Below are positions 10,701 through 21,110 of a stretch of DNA of 64,000 nt, one piece after another; within the stretch, counting starts at the first letter, position 1; each line of letters starts with the position of its first letter. The notes below the pieces were generated by a model, which made no database searches, was not told where the DNA came from, and saw only the letters and a list, made by a program, of their open reading frames with translations. The stretch lies in NCBI RefSeq assembly GCF_026005215.1, contig NZ_BPMA01000016.1, positions 144,167-208,166 of the forward strand, given 5' to 3'. This stretch comes from Capnocytophaga catalasegens (lineage in GTDB: Bacteria > Bacteroidota > Bacteroidia > Flavobacteriales > Flavobacteriaceae). The position numbers and the translations under genes are program-made.

Positions 10701-12355
10701 TGTGGTTCAAGTATAATGGCGACCCTACTATTGACGGAATGCCTTTTGTTGTTTCAACAACTGCTGACTCATATACGCTACCGGTAACTGACCCCGTGTA
10801 TATTTTGACTAATGCCGATATGATTGCCCCTAAAATTAGCCCGAAAACCATAGAAATTTCAACAGAATATACAAATGGATATATGATTTCGGATACTTCA
10901 TATGACTTTCAGCAAGAAACTTTTTCAAATATCTCGGCTACTCCCGCCCAAGGATTCGCTTCGGATAATAGCGACAAAGTACATCTGTATGTAGTTTCTA
11001 TAAATGGAACAGCGGTAACTGAAACTTTCACCCTGAACGGACAAACCGTTACAGGGATACGCACATTAAAACAACAGAAACTACCTTTGGGTGAGAACAA
11101 AATACGCTGGGTCGCAATGGATAATTTCTCAAATCGGGCAGAGACAACACAAACTATCAAGGTGATTTTAGTTCCTGATGCACGAGTTAGTGCTGTTACG
11201 CCTCGCATATGTCCGTCTGCTACTGCTACTTTTGAAATTTCGGGAACACCTGCCTCAAAAGTAACCTACACACTCAACGGAATTGCTGATATGAAAACGC
11301 TTTCTTCCGAAGGAAAAGTCATTGTTTCGGTAGCTGCTACCACAAGGCAAGAGTTGATACTTACAGGTATTTCGCATCCGTTGGCAACTCAACAACAGCG
11401 ATTGCTAACACGCTCGGCAGTTATTGAGGTTATTTCGGTTGATGCCCCGACTATCTCGGTAGATAATCAGTGTGGGAAAACGATACTGACCGCTTCAAAC
11501 TATACAGGAGCGTTAAAGTGGAGTACAGGCGAGACTACCGCGACCATCGAAGTAACACAGAGTGGAAACTATTCCGTAAGTCAAAAGATAGGCAATTGCG
11601 AAAGTACACCAGCTACGCAATTGGTAACAATACAATCTGTTCCGATAGCCCCGACTATTTCGGTAGATAATCAGTGCGGGAAAACGCTACTGACCGCTTC
11701 AAACTATACGGGAGCGTTAAAGTGGAGTACAGGCGAGACTACCGCGACCATTGAAGTAAGGCAGGGAGGAACATATTCCGTAAGTCAAAAGATAGGCGAT
11801 TGCGAAAGTGCGCCAGCTACGCAATTGGTAACAATACAATCTGTTCCGATAGCTCCGACTGTTTCGGTAGATAATCAATTTGGGAAAACGATACTGACCG
11901 CTACAAACTATACGGGAGCGTTAAAGTGGAGTACAGGCGAGACTACTGCGACCATCGAAGTAACGCAAAACGGAACATATTCTGTAAGTCAAAAGATAGG
12001 CGATTGCGAAAGCCCCGAAGCAAGTGAGCAGATTTTCATAAAGGAAAAAGAAAACACTACGAACAATGAACTTGTTTTTTATAACGCAATTTCTGCCAAT
12101 GGCGATGGAGTGAATGACATACTCCAAATACAAGGTGTTGAAAACTATCCGAACAATACGATTAAGATATTCAATGAGCTGGGACAATTGGTATTCCAAA
12201 TGCAAGGGTATAACAACCGTGATAAAGTTTTCCGCGGATATGCCAATGTGGGCAGTGGAGGTAGACTTCCCTCGCATACCTATTTTTATGTTTTTGAGTA
12301 TATAGACCAACAAGGGAATATACAACGGAAAATGCACTGGTTATATCTTAAATAA
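7715..12355 (+). CDS. Secreted multidomain GH13 alpha-amylase with type B T9SS sorting domain
   Basis: This 1546-aa exported starch-degrading enzyme has a signal peptide (1-18, ending NADT). Beta-sandwich modules at about 30-430 are followed by an E-set/CBM48-like module (GDFNNW) and the GH13 barrel at about 560-960. Catalytic regions are visible: D650-L-V-L-N-H655, D724-G-F-R-F-D729 with D729 as nucleophile, E780 as acid/base, and S-H842-D843 as transition-state stabiliser. Three nearly identical 68-aa Ig-like repeats follow at about 1244-1435. The last ~97 residues form a type B T9SS C-terminal domain (NAISANGDGVND). The family is known to act on alpha-1,4/1,6-glucans; product pattern is unknown. 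It is preceded by the terminator at 7491 and a 185-bp leader. Secretion through T9SS is inferred from the tail. Confidence 0.9.
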   Translation: MKNLLLLFSFFLWQFANADTGIYGSFVIADVGQGGVTYYDCLGNTSNPDFENLGNFKAGMSLMLKGAEIKTWKNGSGNITGAFMYYRVYKAGESPLHFTEIPLAWVEDGTDGNPTNQKWAETSKNINLLSGLGIGSYVIEVYFKATTNEGDKYDSNNSANYKATFEIIEGKTILNGKVTVIPEKPSRTEPVTITLDASGTALSTATQVYLHSGVGTDKPNSYAFDHTIGNWGADDGIGKMTSLGNNKWQIILSSIDDYYKLTSEDDAFALNFLFRSADGTQKEDNNGQNYHLNIDAGNYFLVQKPNVSPFLTQSGQTFEIKAEANRSVNWILEELNADGSVRTPHLNTQSNKNYAYHHTISDTDILHTYRITADFSGGITKQKTFQIQAYTTPITQTMPTGAKKGVNYNFPNIGEVTFVLHTPTRTQYKYYDSNNCVGTTSTASTAPKKVIHLIGDFNNWQISDAFSLKKDGDYWWITLDTASLSPVQNEYVYQYLVDGAIRIGDPYAHKVSDPDDQYISASIYPNLIAYPQGKTTGRASVLELNKEVYHWQVPTFVRTKERNELNVYELHFRDFTPEGTYKAAIAKLDYLKDLGITCIHVMPVSEFEGNDSWGYNPNYYFAADKAYGTENDLKEFIDQAHKRGIAVVNDLVLNHAFYSNPNAMLYWDKQHNRPAADNPWFNAEHKGVYDQAGHWGADWNHASEHTRQMVDDIIHYWMDEFKFDGFRFDFTKGFTQKNPNPSDPWASNYDNCRIEILKNMAQMVWKNTAGVGKAPYVIFEHLANDSEDKALADSGILMWSGAGPQNSYMEMAMGYHQLSFMGSVYSSRGFANANYMSYIESHDEERIGYKVKMWGKDKPTDPDAYANYFSNRTKLAAAFNMLLPGPRMVWQFGELGYDISIDENGRTGRKPNAWNLNYHTQEERQEIYRLYALMFRLRNTYNLYEDVDYRNIGSTTEWQRTFSLKDTTRNIQVIAVGNFDTTNTHQVVPDYSQVGMWFKYNGDPTIDGMPFVVSTTADSYTLPVTDPVYILTNADMIAPKISPKTIEISTEYTNGYMISDTSYDFQQETFSNISATPAQGFASDNSDKVHLYVVSINGTAVTETFTLNGQTVTGIRTLKQQKLPLGENKIRWVAMDNFSNRAETTQTIKVILVPDARVSAVTPRICPSATATFEISGTPASKVTYTLNGIADMKTLSSEGKVIVSVAATTRQELILTGISHPLATQQQRLLTRSAVIEVISVDAPTISVDNQCGKTILTASNYTGALKWSTGETTATIEVTQSGNYSVSQKIGNCESTPATQLVTIQSVPIAPTISVDNQCGKTLLTASNYTGALKWSTGETTATIEVRQGGTYSVSQKIGDCESAPATQLVTIQSVPIAPTVSVDNQFGKTILTATNYTGALKWSTGETTATIEVTQNGTYSVSQKIGDCESPEASEQIFIKEKENTTNNELVFYNAISANGDGVNDILQIQGVENYPNNTIKIFNELGQLVFQMQGYNNRDKVFRGYANVGSGGRLPSHTYFYVFEYIDQQGNIQRKMHWLYLK
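11444..12034 (+). repeat. Three 204-bp tandem repeats inside the amylase gene
   Basis: The units begin at 11444, 11648 and 11852, exactly 204 bp (68 codons) apart, and are almost identical at the DNA level; the third diverges near its end. They encode Ig-like modules with the core GALKWSTGETTATIEV. Length in whole codons keeps the frame, so copy number can change by recombination without breaking the protein. Confidence 0.9.
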
Positions 12356-12641
12356 AATGAGTTGTTAGCCAATGAAGTTCATAAATTTATTTTTCACTTA
12401 GCAAAAACTAATCAGAAAAAGAGGAGATAGGAAGTTTATATAATTGGTTTTGTTCTATTTTATTAAAACAATAATGTGTATAGAATTGACACGCGGTGTT
12501 TTGATTGAAATTATTATCAAAAATTTTGTGCGTGGTCAAAAATGTAGGTGCTTTGTTCTTAATTTCAAAATAATTTTGTATCTTCACGGCGTCAATTGCT
12601 AATTAGCAAAAATTTATAATAGGGTTCAGTAGCACAAAAAA
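12356..12641. other. Non-coding leader region with a probable promoter
   Basis: There is no convincing ORF in these 286 bases between the amylase stop and the 42-bp repeats. TTTG at 12552-12555 and TATCTTCAC at 12579-12587 are 23 bp apart and resemble the Bacteroidota -33/-7 pair, although the -7 box is imperfect. If used, transcription would run through the whole repeat array into the DUF6261-like gene, giving a leader of about 400 nt. I see no terminator after the amylase gene. Confidence 0.4.
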
Positions 12642-12935
12642 GTGTAAAACCAGTTGGTTTGATAAAGTTTTGCCCGCATGAAAGTGTAAAACCAATCGGT
12701 TTGATAGAGTTTTGCCCCCATGAAAGTGTAAAACCAATCGGTTTGATGAAGTTTTGCCCCCATGAAAGTGTAAAACCAATCGGTTTGATGAAGTTTTGCC
12801 CACATGAAAGTATAAAACCAATCGGTTTGATAGAGTTTTGCCCGCATGAAAGTGCAAAACCAATCGGTTTGATAAAGTTTTGCCCCCATGAAAGTGTAAA
12901 ACCAATCAGTTTGATACAATTTTGCCCCCCAGAAA
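12642..12935. repeat. Seven 42-bp direct repeats
   Basis: Seven head-to-tail units start at 12642, 12684, 12726, 12768, 12810, 12852 and 12894. Each reads GTGTAAAACC, then AATCGGTTTGAT, then a GTTTTGCCC core and CATGAAA, with a few scattered changes. Each unit holds a small dyad, AAACC-AATC-GGTTT. No spacers separate the units, so it is not a CRISPR array. Because 42 is a multiple of three, long ORFs appear in several frames on both strands; these are artefacts. The final unit degenerates just before the DUF6261-like gene. Confidence 0.95.
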
Positions 12936-12996
12936 AAGAATTTATATTAAGAAATATACAAACAAAAGGAATAATAACAATCAAAAATTAAAATGT

Positions 12997-13671
12997 ATGA
13001 TTAAGAAATATGACCTCAGAAAGGTTCGCCTAATGGAATTTGCCCAAGTAATGGCGAATATCAAGAGTTTTTTAGAAAAAGAAAACCTTGCTGACTTAGA
13101 GCTTGAAACCCTCAAGGCGGAGTTTGACAAGAGTTTTAATGCCTTTGAAGAATCGCTAAAACCCTTGCGGAAGAGCGAACACACTGAGAAACTCATCGAA
13201 TTAGATAACAAGCGCGATATTCTTCTGGTAGGATATATTAGTCATTGTAAGGTATTTACCAATTTTCCTGTAAAAGAAAAAGCCGAAGCAGCGAAGAAAT
13301 TGGTGTTAATCAACGAAAAATATGGCAAATCGCCCCAAAAGCAATCGTTCCGTGAAGAAACGGCTATTATTCGCAATCTGTTAGACGACTTAGCTCCTTC
13401 TGAAATTAAAGCAATGGTAACGCTTATCGGAGCTCAGAAGTGGATAGAACACTTAGCAGAAGCGAATGAAGCCTTTGCGACCCTCCACACTGACCGCACC
13501 CAAGAGCAGGGAGCTGTTGAGGTAGGCAAAACCAAAGTAACCCGTAGCGAAATGCAAGCTACTTTCTCAAAACTCGTTACCCTGATTAACGGATTAGTAG
13601 TTGTCAAAGGGGTAAGTGCATACCAAAATTTGGTAAATTCAATCAATCAAGAGATTAAGCGAGTACAATAA
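12997..13671 (+). CDS. DUF6261-like helical protein
   Basis: This 224-aa, mainly alpha-helical, soluble protein has no signal peptide. The ATG at 12997 was chosen because the upstream in-frame ATG at 12922 lies in the degenerate last 42-bp repeat and gives a low-complexity Lys/Asn-rich extension. The N-terminal pattern KKYDLRKVR, the central segment around YGKSPQKQSFREETAIIRNLLDDL, the AQKWIEHLAEANEAF segment and the C-terminal INGLVVVKGVSAY match my recollection of DUF6261, a Bacteroidota family without known function. It lies between the repeat array and susB. A 9-bp hairpin at 13678-13718 separates it from susB, so full co-transcription is uncertain. Confidence 0.75.
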   Translation: MIKKYDLRKVRLMEFAQVMANIKSFLEKENLADLELETLKAEFDKSFNAFEESLKPLRKSEHTEKLIELDNKRDILLVGYISHCKVFTNFPVKEKAEAAKKLVLINEKYGKSPQKQSFREETAIIRNLLDDLAPSEIKAMVTLIGAQKWIEHLAEANEAFATLHTDRTQEQGAVEVGKTKVTRSEMQATFSKLVTLINGLVVVKGVSAYQNLVNSINQEIKRVQ

Positions 13672-13677
13672 TGTAAG

Positions 13678-15865
<2,188 letters not shown>

Positions 15866-15882
15866 GGGGGAAAGTACCCAAT

Positions 15883-15914
15883 AAAAAAGCTGACTTTTTG
15901 GAGTCAGCTTTTTT
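15883..15914. terminator. Bidirectional terminator between susB and the E2 gene
   Basis: A perfect 13-bp stem (AAAAAAGCTGACT with AGTCAGCTTTTTT) has a six-base loop and A/T runs on both sides, placed between two convergent genes. Confidence 0.9.
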
Positions 15915-15936
15915 GTATATTTCTTTAATGAGAAAA

Positions 15937-17793
15937 TTAGACTTCACGTTCCATATTCCATTTTTCGAGATATTCGGCAACGCGTTGTACGAACATTCCT
16001 CCCAAAGCTCCATTAACTACTCGATGGTCGTAACTATGCGAAAGAATGAGTTTGTAACGAATACCCAATACATCTCCTTCGGGAGTTTCAATAACAGCAG
16101 GTACTTTCTGAATAGCTCCAATCGCCAGAATCCCGACTTCGGGTTGGTTTATTATCGGAGTTCCAAATATATTTCCAAACGAACCGATATTGGTAACAGT
16201 ATAGGTGCCTCCTTTTATCTCATCAGGTTTAAGTTTGTTTTCGCGTGCTCGTTTTGCTAAGTCATTCACACTTTTGGCAAGTCCCAATAGGCTTAATTGG
16301 TCAGCATTCTTTATAACAGGGACAATCAGGTCTCCGTTAGGCAATGCTGTTGCCATTCCTATATTGATATGTTTCTTCTTGAAAATGCGCTCACCATCAG
16401 TCGAAACGTTCATCATTGGGAAATCTCTAAGCGCTTTGGCCACCGCTTCAATGAATATTGGAGTGAAAGTAAATTTTTCTCCTTCGCGCGTTTCAAATTG
16501 TTTTTTAACTTTGTTTCGCCAGTTCCAAATACGTGTTACATCAACTTCTGTAAAACTCTGTACGTGAGCAGAGATACGTTTGCTATCTACCATATATTTG
16601 GAAATAAGTTTTCCCATACGAGTCATTTCTATAACCTCTACATCGTCTATTTGTGAAGGTGTATAAGTAGGAGCTGGTTTTTCTTCGGGCTTGCTTTCCG
16701 TTGGTGTTTTGATATGAAGTTCCTTAGGCTCTTCAGCAAAAATAGGTGTAGTCTTTTCTTCCTTAACCATTTCTTGGAAGTTTCCTTCTGGGAAGATAAT
16801 TTCTTTATTTACAATAGGTTGTTCGCTGTTTAGAGAAACCTCTTCGTTGGTAGCTCTCGAAGACTGCACAGACTCTTGATTTGTAGTTGGCTCAGTTTCT
16901 TGGTAGAAATTCTGTTGTTGTATATTGGGTTCAGCTTCTTGATTTGTCGTAACTGGCTCAGTTTCTTGGTAGGAATTCTGTTGTTGTATATTGGGTTCAG
17001 CTTCTTGATTTATTGTAGCTGGTTCAGGTTCTTGGTAGAATTTCTGTTGTTGTATATCGGATTCAGCTTCTTGATTTATTGTAGCTATCTCAGGTTCTTG
17101 AACAGAAATATTTTCTTCTGTTTGAGACTCGTTAGTAGCGATTTGTTGATAAGTAGGTTGTGTTTCGGGTTGTTCCCAAGTCTGCTGTTTTTCTTCTTTG
17201 AAATGAGTTTCTATTTTTGGAGAAATTTTATTACGTTGCTCTACATAAGATAGAATATCATGCTTTGTAACACGTCCTTCTAAACCGCTTCCTTGTATTT
17301 GTTCAAGTTCTTGAATTGAAATATTTTCTTGTTGAGCGATAGTTCTTACCAAAGGCGAATAAAAACGTTCTCCATTGGAAGAGCTAATAGGCTGTTGTGA
17401 TGTAATATTTTGTATTTCTTTTTCAATTACGGAACTTTCAATGGATTCTTGATTTTTTGTCAAAGTAGTCTGAATTGTAACAGGTTGTTCAAAGTTTTCT
17501 GTTGAAGGTTGTATAGTTTCTGTAAGGTTTTGATTTTCATTTATGGTATTTGGCTCTGTTTCAATAATAGCCATAACTTGCCCTACCTGAACTACATCAT
17601 CTTTTTTAAATAAAATGTCGGTAATTATTCCCGAAACCTCGCATGGAATTTCAGAATCGACTTTATCTGTAGCTACTTCTACTAATACATCATCAGCTTC
17701 AATGGTATCGCCTACTCCTTTAAGCCAAGAAGTTATAGTTGCTTCTGCAACGCTTTCCCCCATATGGGGCAATTTGAATTCGTATTTTGCCAT
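15937..17793 (-). CDS. 2-oxoacid dehydrogenase complex E2, dihydrolipoamide acyltransferase
   Basis: This 618-aa core subunit of a pyruvate, 2-oxoglutarate or branched-chain keto acid dehydrogenase transfers the acyl group from lipoamide to CoA. Domains: lipoyl domain 1-78 with lipoyl lysine K44 (EVATDKVDS); E1/E3-binding domain about 144-185; a long Gln/Glu/Pro-rich linker with three and a bit 22-aa repeats at about 232-305; catalytic domain about 385-618. A single lipoyl domain plus the sequence style suggest a branched-chain type, not certain. The usual HxxxDG active-site motif reads H590-R-V-V-N594-G, with asparagine for aspartate (codon AAT). A -7 box (TACCTTTGG, 17832-17824) lies upstream; E1 and E3 genes are not adjacent. 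Confidence 0.88.
   Translation of the reverse strand: MAKYEFKLPHMGESVAEATITSWLKGVGDTIEADDVLVEVATDKVDSEIPCEVSGIITDILFKKDDVVQVGQVMAIIETEPNTINENQNLTETIQPSTENFEQPVTIQTTLTKNQESIESSVIEKEIQNITSQQPISSSNGERFYSPLVRTIAQQENISIQELEQIQGSGLEGRVTKHDILSYVEQRNKISPKIETHFKEEKQQTWEQPETQPTYQQIATNESQTEENISVQEPEIATINQEAESDIQQQKFYQEPEPATINQEAEPNIQQQNSYQETEPVTTNQEAEPNIQQQNFYQETEPTTNQESVQSSRATNEEVSLNSEQPIVNKEIIFPEGNFQEMVKEEKTTPIFAEEPKELHIKTPTESKPEEKPAPTYTPSQIDDVEVIEMTRMGKLISKYMVDSKRISAHVQSFTEVDVTRIWNWRNKVKKQFETREGEKFTFTPIFIEAVAKALRDFPMMNVSTDGERIFKKKHINIGMATALPNGDLIVPVIKNADQLSLLGLAKSVNDLAKRARENKLKPDEIKGGTYTVTNIGSFGNIFGTPIINQPEVGILAIGAIQKVPAVIETPEGDVLGIRYKLILSHSYDHRVVNGALGGMFVQRVAEYLEKWNMEREV
16895..17115. repeat. 66-bp repeats in the E2 linker
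   Basis: Three full copies and a partial one of a 66-bp (22-codon) unit code for the pattern QE-EP-T-NQEAE-IQQQ in the flexible linker between the binding and catalytic domains of E2. The opposite strand shows a long hydrophobic ORF here, which is a shadow of the repeats. Confidence 0.8.
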
Positions 17794-17823
17794 TTTTTAG
17801 AAATTTAATTAAAAAAGAACCTC

Positions 17824-17832
17824 CCAAAGGTA
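17824..17832 (-). promoter_or_regulatory. -7 promoter box upstream of the E2 gene
   Basis: TACCTTTGG on the minus strand matches the Bacteroidota TAnnTTTG consensus, 31 bp before the E2 start. I did not find a well-spaced -33 TTTG. Confidence 0.5.
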
Positions 17833-17936
17833 AAGTTTTATTTGCAGATAAACGAATAAAAGCAAAGGAAAATTTATTTAAAATTTGTAATTTATTTATT
17901 TTCAGTTATTTATATGTTTTTGTTTTTTGAAAAAAA

Positions 17937-18554
17937 CTATTGACTTAATGATTTTTCAAATGGAATACGATGTAAAATACTTCTTCCAAGAGTAACTTCA
18001 TCGGCATATTCAAGTTCGTCTCCGACCGAAATACCTCGGGCTATGGTCGAAATAGTAACCTCATAATTTTGTAATTGTTTGAAAATGTAAAAGTTAGTCG
18101 TATCTCCTTCCATTGTATTACTCAGAGCAAAAATAATTTCTTTAATGTCTTCGTTTTTAACTTTTTCAACTAATGAATTGATATGTAGATTATTAGGTCC
18201 AATACCTTCCATAGGAGAAATTTTCCCACCCAATACATGATACACTCCTTTGAATTGTCCGGTTTGTTCAATAGCCATCACATCGCGAATGTCTTCAACA
18301 ACGCAAATAACAGAGGTATTTCGGTTGTGATTGGAACAAATTTCACAAATTTCAGTATCCGAAATGTTATGACAATGTTTGCAATGCTTAACATCATAAC
18401 GAAGTTCAAGTAAAGACTTCGTTAGATTTTGAGTTTGTGTTTCGGGTTGTTTGAGCAAATGCAAAGCTAATCGCAAAGCAGTTCGCTTGCCTATACCTGG
18501 AAGCTGTGATATTTCATATACAGCATTTTCTAATAATTTGGAAGAAAAATTCAA
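17937..18554 (-). CDS. recR: Recombination protein RecR
   Basis: RecR acts with RecF and RecO to load RecA at gaps. The product has the N-terminal helix-hairpin-helix ([17 protein letters not shown]), a C4 zinc finger (CKHCHN and CEIC), and a Toprim domain ([15 protein letters not shown]) followed by the C-terminal Walker-like region. No ATG precedes the conserved [11 protein letters not shown]; the frame offers TTG at 18575 and TTG at 18554. I chose 18554 because it gives the usual RecR N-terminus and the farther one lies in the stem of the terminator hairpin after pheT. It follows pheT on the same strand, separated by that hairpin; the promoter was not identified. RecF is encoded at 33642-34721. 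Confidence 0.93.
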   Translation of the reverse strand: MNFSSKLLENAVYEISQLPGIGKRTALRLALHLLKQPETQTQNLTKSLLELRYDVKHCKHCHNISDTEICEICSNHNRNTSVICVVEDIRDVMAIEQTGQFKGVYHVLGGKISPMEGIGPNNLHINSLVEKVKNEDIKEIIFALSNTMEGDTTNFYIFKQLQNYEVTISTIARGISVGDELEYADEVTLGRSILHRIPFEKSLSQ

Positions 18555-18573
18555 AAGAAAAACATTTTTATAC

Positions 18574-18604
18574 AAATCAAGAAGGTTTTTTACCTTCTTG
18601 ATTT
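18574..18604 (-). terminator. Hairpin terminator after pheT
   Basis: A 13-bp perfect stem (AAATCAAGAAGGT with ACCTTCTTGATTT) with a five-base loop sits 15 bp beyond the pheT stop and abuts recR. The trailing T-run is short, so some read-through into recR is likely. Confidence 0.7.
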
Positions 18605-18619
18605 TAATTATTTACTATA

Positions 18620-21046
18620 TTATTGTCGTAATTCTGCTCCAGTTTTTGCTGAAAATTGTTCTTGTAAATTCGCTATTATTTTATCAATTTGTTTATCGGT
18701 AAGTGTTTTTGAATCATCTTGAATAGTAAAACTCATTGCATAGCTTTTCTTTCCTTTAGGCAGGTGATTTCCTTGATAAACATCAAAGAGAGAAACATTT
18801 TTGAGTAATTTTTTTTCTGTTTCAAAAGCAATTTGATATAACTCTTTGAATGAGATTTTCTCATCAATAAGCAGAGCCAAATCGCGCCGAACAGCAGGAT
18901 ATTTGGGTATTTCTTTCAAAATAATATTTGAAGTAATATTTTTTAAAACAATATCCCAATGAATATCAGCGAAAATAACTTCTTGTTTGATGTCAAAATA
19001 TTTCAATATTGATTTTTTGACAACCCCCAAGTCAGCTAATTTTTGATTATTTATCCAAAAAGAAATTCCTTCTTGAAGAGCTTTATTATCAGTAGGTTTT
19101 TCTTGAAGATTGATAAAACCTAATCGTTCAAAAATAGATGTAACGTATCCTTTGAGAAGGAAGAAATCGGTTTTTTGCGTAGGTATATTCCACGTTTCAG
19201 TAGACTTATTTCCTGTTACAAAAAGACATAAATGTTTCTTTTCAAAATAATTACCTTCTTGTTGGTAATAACTTTTTCCAAATTCAAATAATTGTAAATC
19301 AGTTCGTTTTCTATTCAAATTATACTCTAAAGCCTCTAATCCTGAGAATAGTAAAGTTTGTCGCATAACAGCCAAGTCATTACTTAGCGGATTGAGTATT
19401 TTCACATTATTTTCCTGTACGATGTGCTCAGACAAATTTGCATATTCTACATTGGTAAGGCTATTGCTCATTATTTCGAAAAAACCTTGCGCTGTTAACT
19501 GTTGAGCAATAATATTTTGTACGTTAAAGTCATCTAACTTGGAAGAATGTGCCATTGTCGCATTGACTTTTGTTGAAAAATTGATATTATTGTATCCGTA
19601 GATGCGTAGAATTTCTTCAATAACATCAACTTCTCTTTGAACATCAACCCGATAAGAAGGTATTGTAAGTCCTAATCCACGTTCAGTAGAGCTATTTATT
19701 TGAATATCAAGAGAGCGCAAGATAGATTTTATTGTATTCTGTGGAATATGTTGTCCAATGAGTTTATCTACTTTGTCAAAAGTTAGAAAAACTTGAAAAT
19801 CTTCTTGTTTTTTAGGGTAAAAATCAATTACTTCTGACGAAATTTCGCCTCCTGCAATCTTTTTAATCATAGCAGCGGCACGTAGCAATACATATTTGCA
19901 ATTATTGATGTCGATGCCTCGTTCAAAACGGAATGAAGCATCGGTGTTAATACCTTGTCGCTTGGCTGTTTTGCGTATAGCAACCGGATTAAAATATGCA
20001 CTTTCTAAGAAAATATGTGTTGTATTTTCAGTTATTCCAGAGTTAATTCCACCTAATACACCTGCGATACAAATTGGTTTTTGGCTATCACAGATTAGAA
20101 TATCATCAGAATGTAATGTACGCTCAACATCGTCTAAGGTTTTAAATTTTTGTCCTTCGGTTGCCGTTTTCACAATAATTTTTTTATCTGAAATACGCAA
20201 AGCGTCAAAAGCGTGCAATGGTTGCCCAAATTCGTGAAGTACGTAATTGGTAATATCTATCACATTGTTTTTTGGAGTAAGACCAATAGCTCTGAGTCTA
20301 TTTTGTAACCAAGTGGGCGAAGGAGCTATTTTAACATTAGAAATAGTAACTCCACAATAACGAGGAATTAGCTCTTTATTTTCTACCTGAACATCAATTT
20401 TTAAAGTACGATTGTCGATAAAAAAATCATTGACAGAAGGAGTCATAACTTCTTTATTTATTTCTTGTTGCAGTAGTCCTGCTCGCAAATCGCGTGCTAC
20501 TCCGAAATGACTCATAGCATCGGCACGATTGGGAGTAAGCCCTATCTCGAAAACTTCATCAGTTTCAACGTTAAAAACTTTGCTACACGGAGTTCCAGCT
20601 TCAAGCGACTGGTCAAGAATCATAATTCCTTCGTGGCTTGAACCTAAACCAAGTTCGTCTTCGGCACAAATCATTCCGAAGCTTTCTTCGCCTCGTATTT
20701 TACCTTTTTTTATCTGCCAAGGTTTACCTTCTGAATCGAATAAAGTAGTACCAATAGTTGCAACAGGAACTTTTTGTCCTTTGGCAACATTGGGAGCTCC
20801 ACAGACAATTTGAACAATATTTCCATTGCCTAAATCAACTTTGGTAACACTTAGTTTATCGGCGTTAGGATGTTTTTCGCATTCGAGTACGTGTCCAACA
20901 ACGATGCCTTTAAGACCGCCACGCACACTTTCAAAAGTTTCAATTCCTTCGACTTCTAAGCCTAAATCAGTTAGAATTTCACCTACTTTTTCGGCAGGAA
21001 GGTCTAATTTGATAAAATCTTTAATCCAATTATATGAAATTTTCAT
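18620..21046 (-). CDS. pheT: Phenylalanine-tRNA ligase beta subunit
   Basis: With PheS it forms the (alpha-beta)2 enzyme that charges tRNA-Phe. The 808 aa match the bacterial long form. In order: N-terminal helix and EMAP-like tRNA-binding domain (about 40-150, GIVVGHVLECEKHPNADKL), B3/B4 editing domain (about 210-400, CGVTISNV and GGINSGITENT), B5 domain (about 405-480), catalytic-like core (about 490-680), and C-terminal ferredoxin-like anticodon-binding domain (about 715-808, YPAVRRDLALLIDEKISF). The ATG at 21046 gives the standard start MKISYNWIKDF. pheS is not in the window, so the subunits are encoded apart, as in many Bacteroidota. Confidence 0.97.
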   Translation of the reverse strand: MKISYNWIKDFIKLDLPAEKVGEILTDLGLEVEGIETFESVRGGLKGIVVGHVLECEKHPNADKLSVTKVDLGNGNIVQIVCGAPNVAKGQKVPVATIGTTLFDSEGKPWQIKKGKIRGEESFGMICAEDELGLGSSHEGIMILDQSLEAGTPCSKVFNVETDEVFEIGLTPNRADAMSHFGVARDLRAGLLQQEINKEVMTPSVNDFFIDNRTLKIDVQVENKELIPRYCGVTISNVKIAPSPTWLQNRLRAIGLTPKNNVIDITNYVLHEFGQPLHAFDALRISDKKIIVKTATEGQKFKTLDDVERTLHSDDILICDSQKPICIAGVLGGINSGITENTTHIFLESAYFNPVAIRKTAKRQGINTDASFRFERGIDINNCKYVLLRAAAMIKKIAGGEISSEVIDFYPKKQEDFQVFLTFDKVDKLIGQHIPQNTIKSILRSLDIQINSSTERGLGLTIPSYRVDVQREVDVIEEILRIYGYNNINFSTKVNATMAHSSKLDDFNVQNIIAQQLTAQGFFEIMSNSLTNVEYANLSEHIVQENNVKILNPLSNDLAVMRQTLLFSGLEALEYNLNRKRTDLQLFEFGKSYYQQEGNYFEKKHLCLFVTGNKSTETWNIPTQKTDFFLLKGYVTSIFERLGFINLQEKPTDNKALQEGISFWINNQKLADLGVVKKSILKYFDIKQEVIFADIHWDIVLKNITSNIILKEIPKYPAVRRDLALLIDEKISFKELYQIAFETEKKLLKNVSLFDVYQGNHLPKGKKSYAMSFTIQDDSKTLTDKQIDKIIANLQEQFSAKTGAELRQ

Positions 21047-21110
21047 ATTTGTTTAATAAAAGGGGTTTTTAATAAAAAGAGTTGTATTTAAAAATAAAAT
21101 ATTAGGATAC

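Noticed and set aside
12642..12935. CRISPR array
   Set aside because: Units follow one another without spacers and no cas genes are present.
12592..12991. Four overlapping ORFs of 97-130 aa on both strands
   Set aside because: All lie on the 42-bp repeats, whose length is a multiple of three; the proteins are pure repeat translation with no known domain.
16876..17253. 125-aa hydrophobic plus-strand ORF
   Set aside because: It is the antisense of the Gln/Glu-rich E2 linker repeats and simply reflects their composition.
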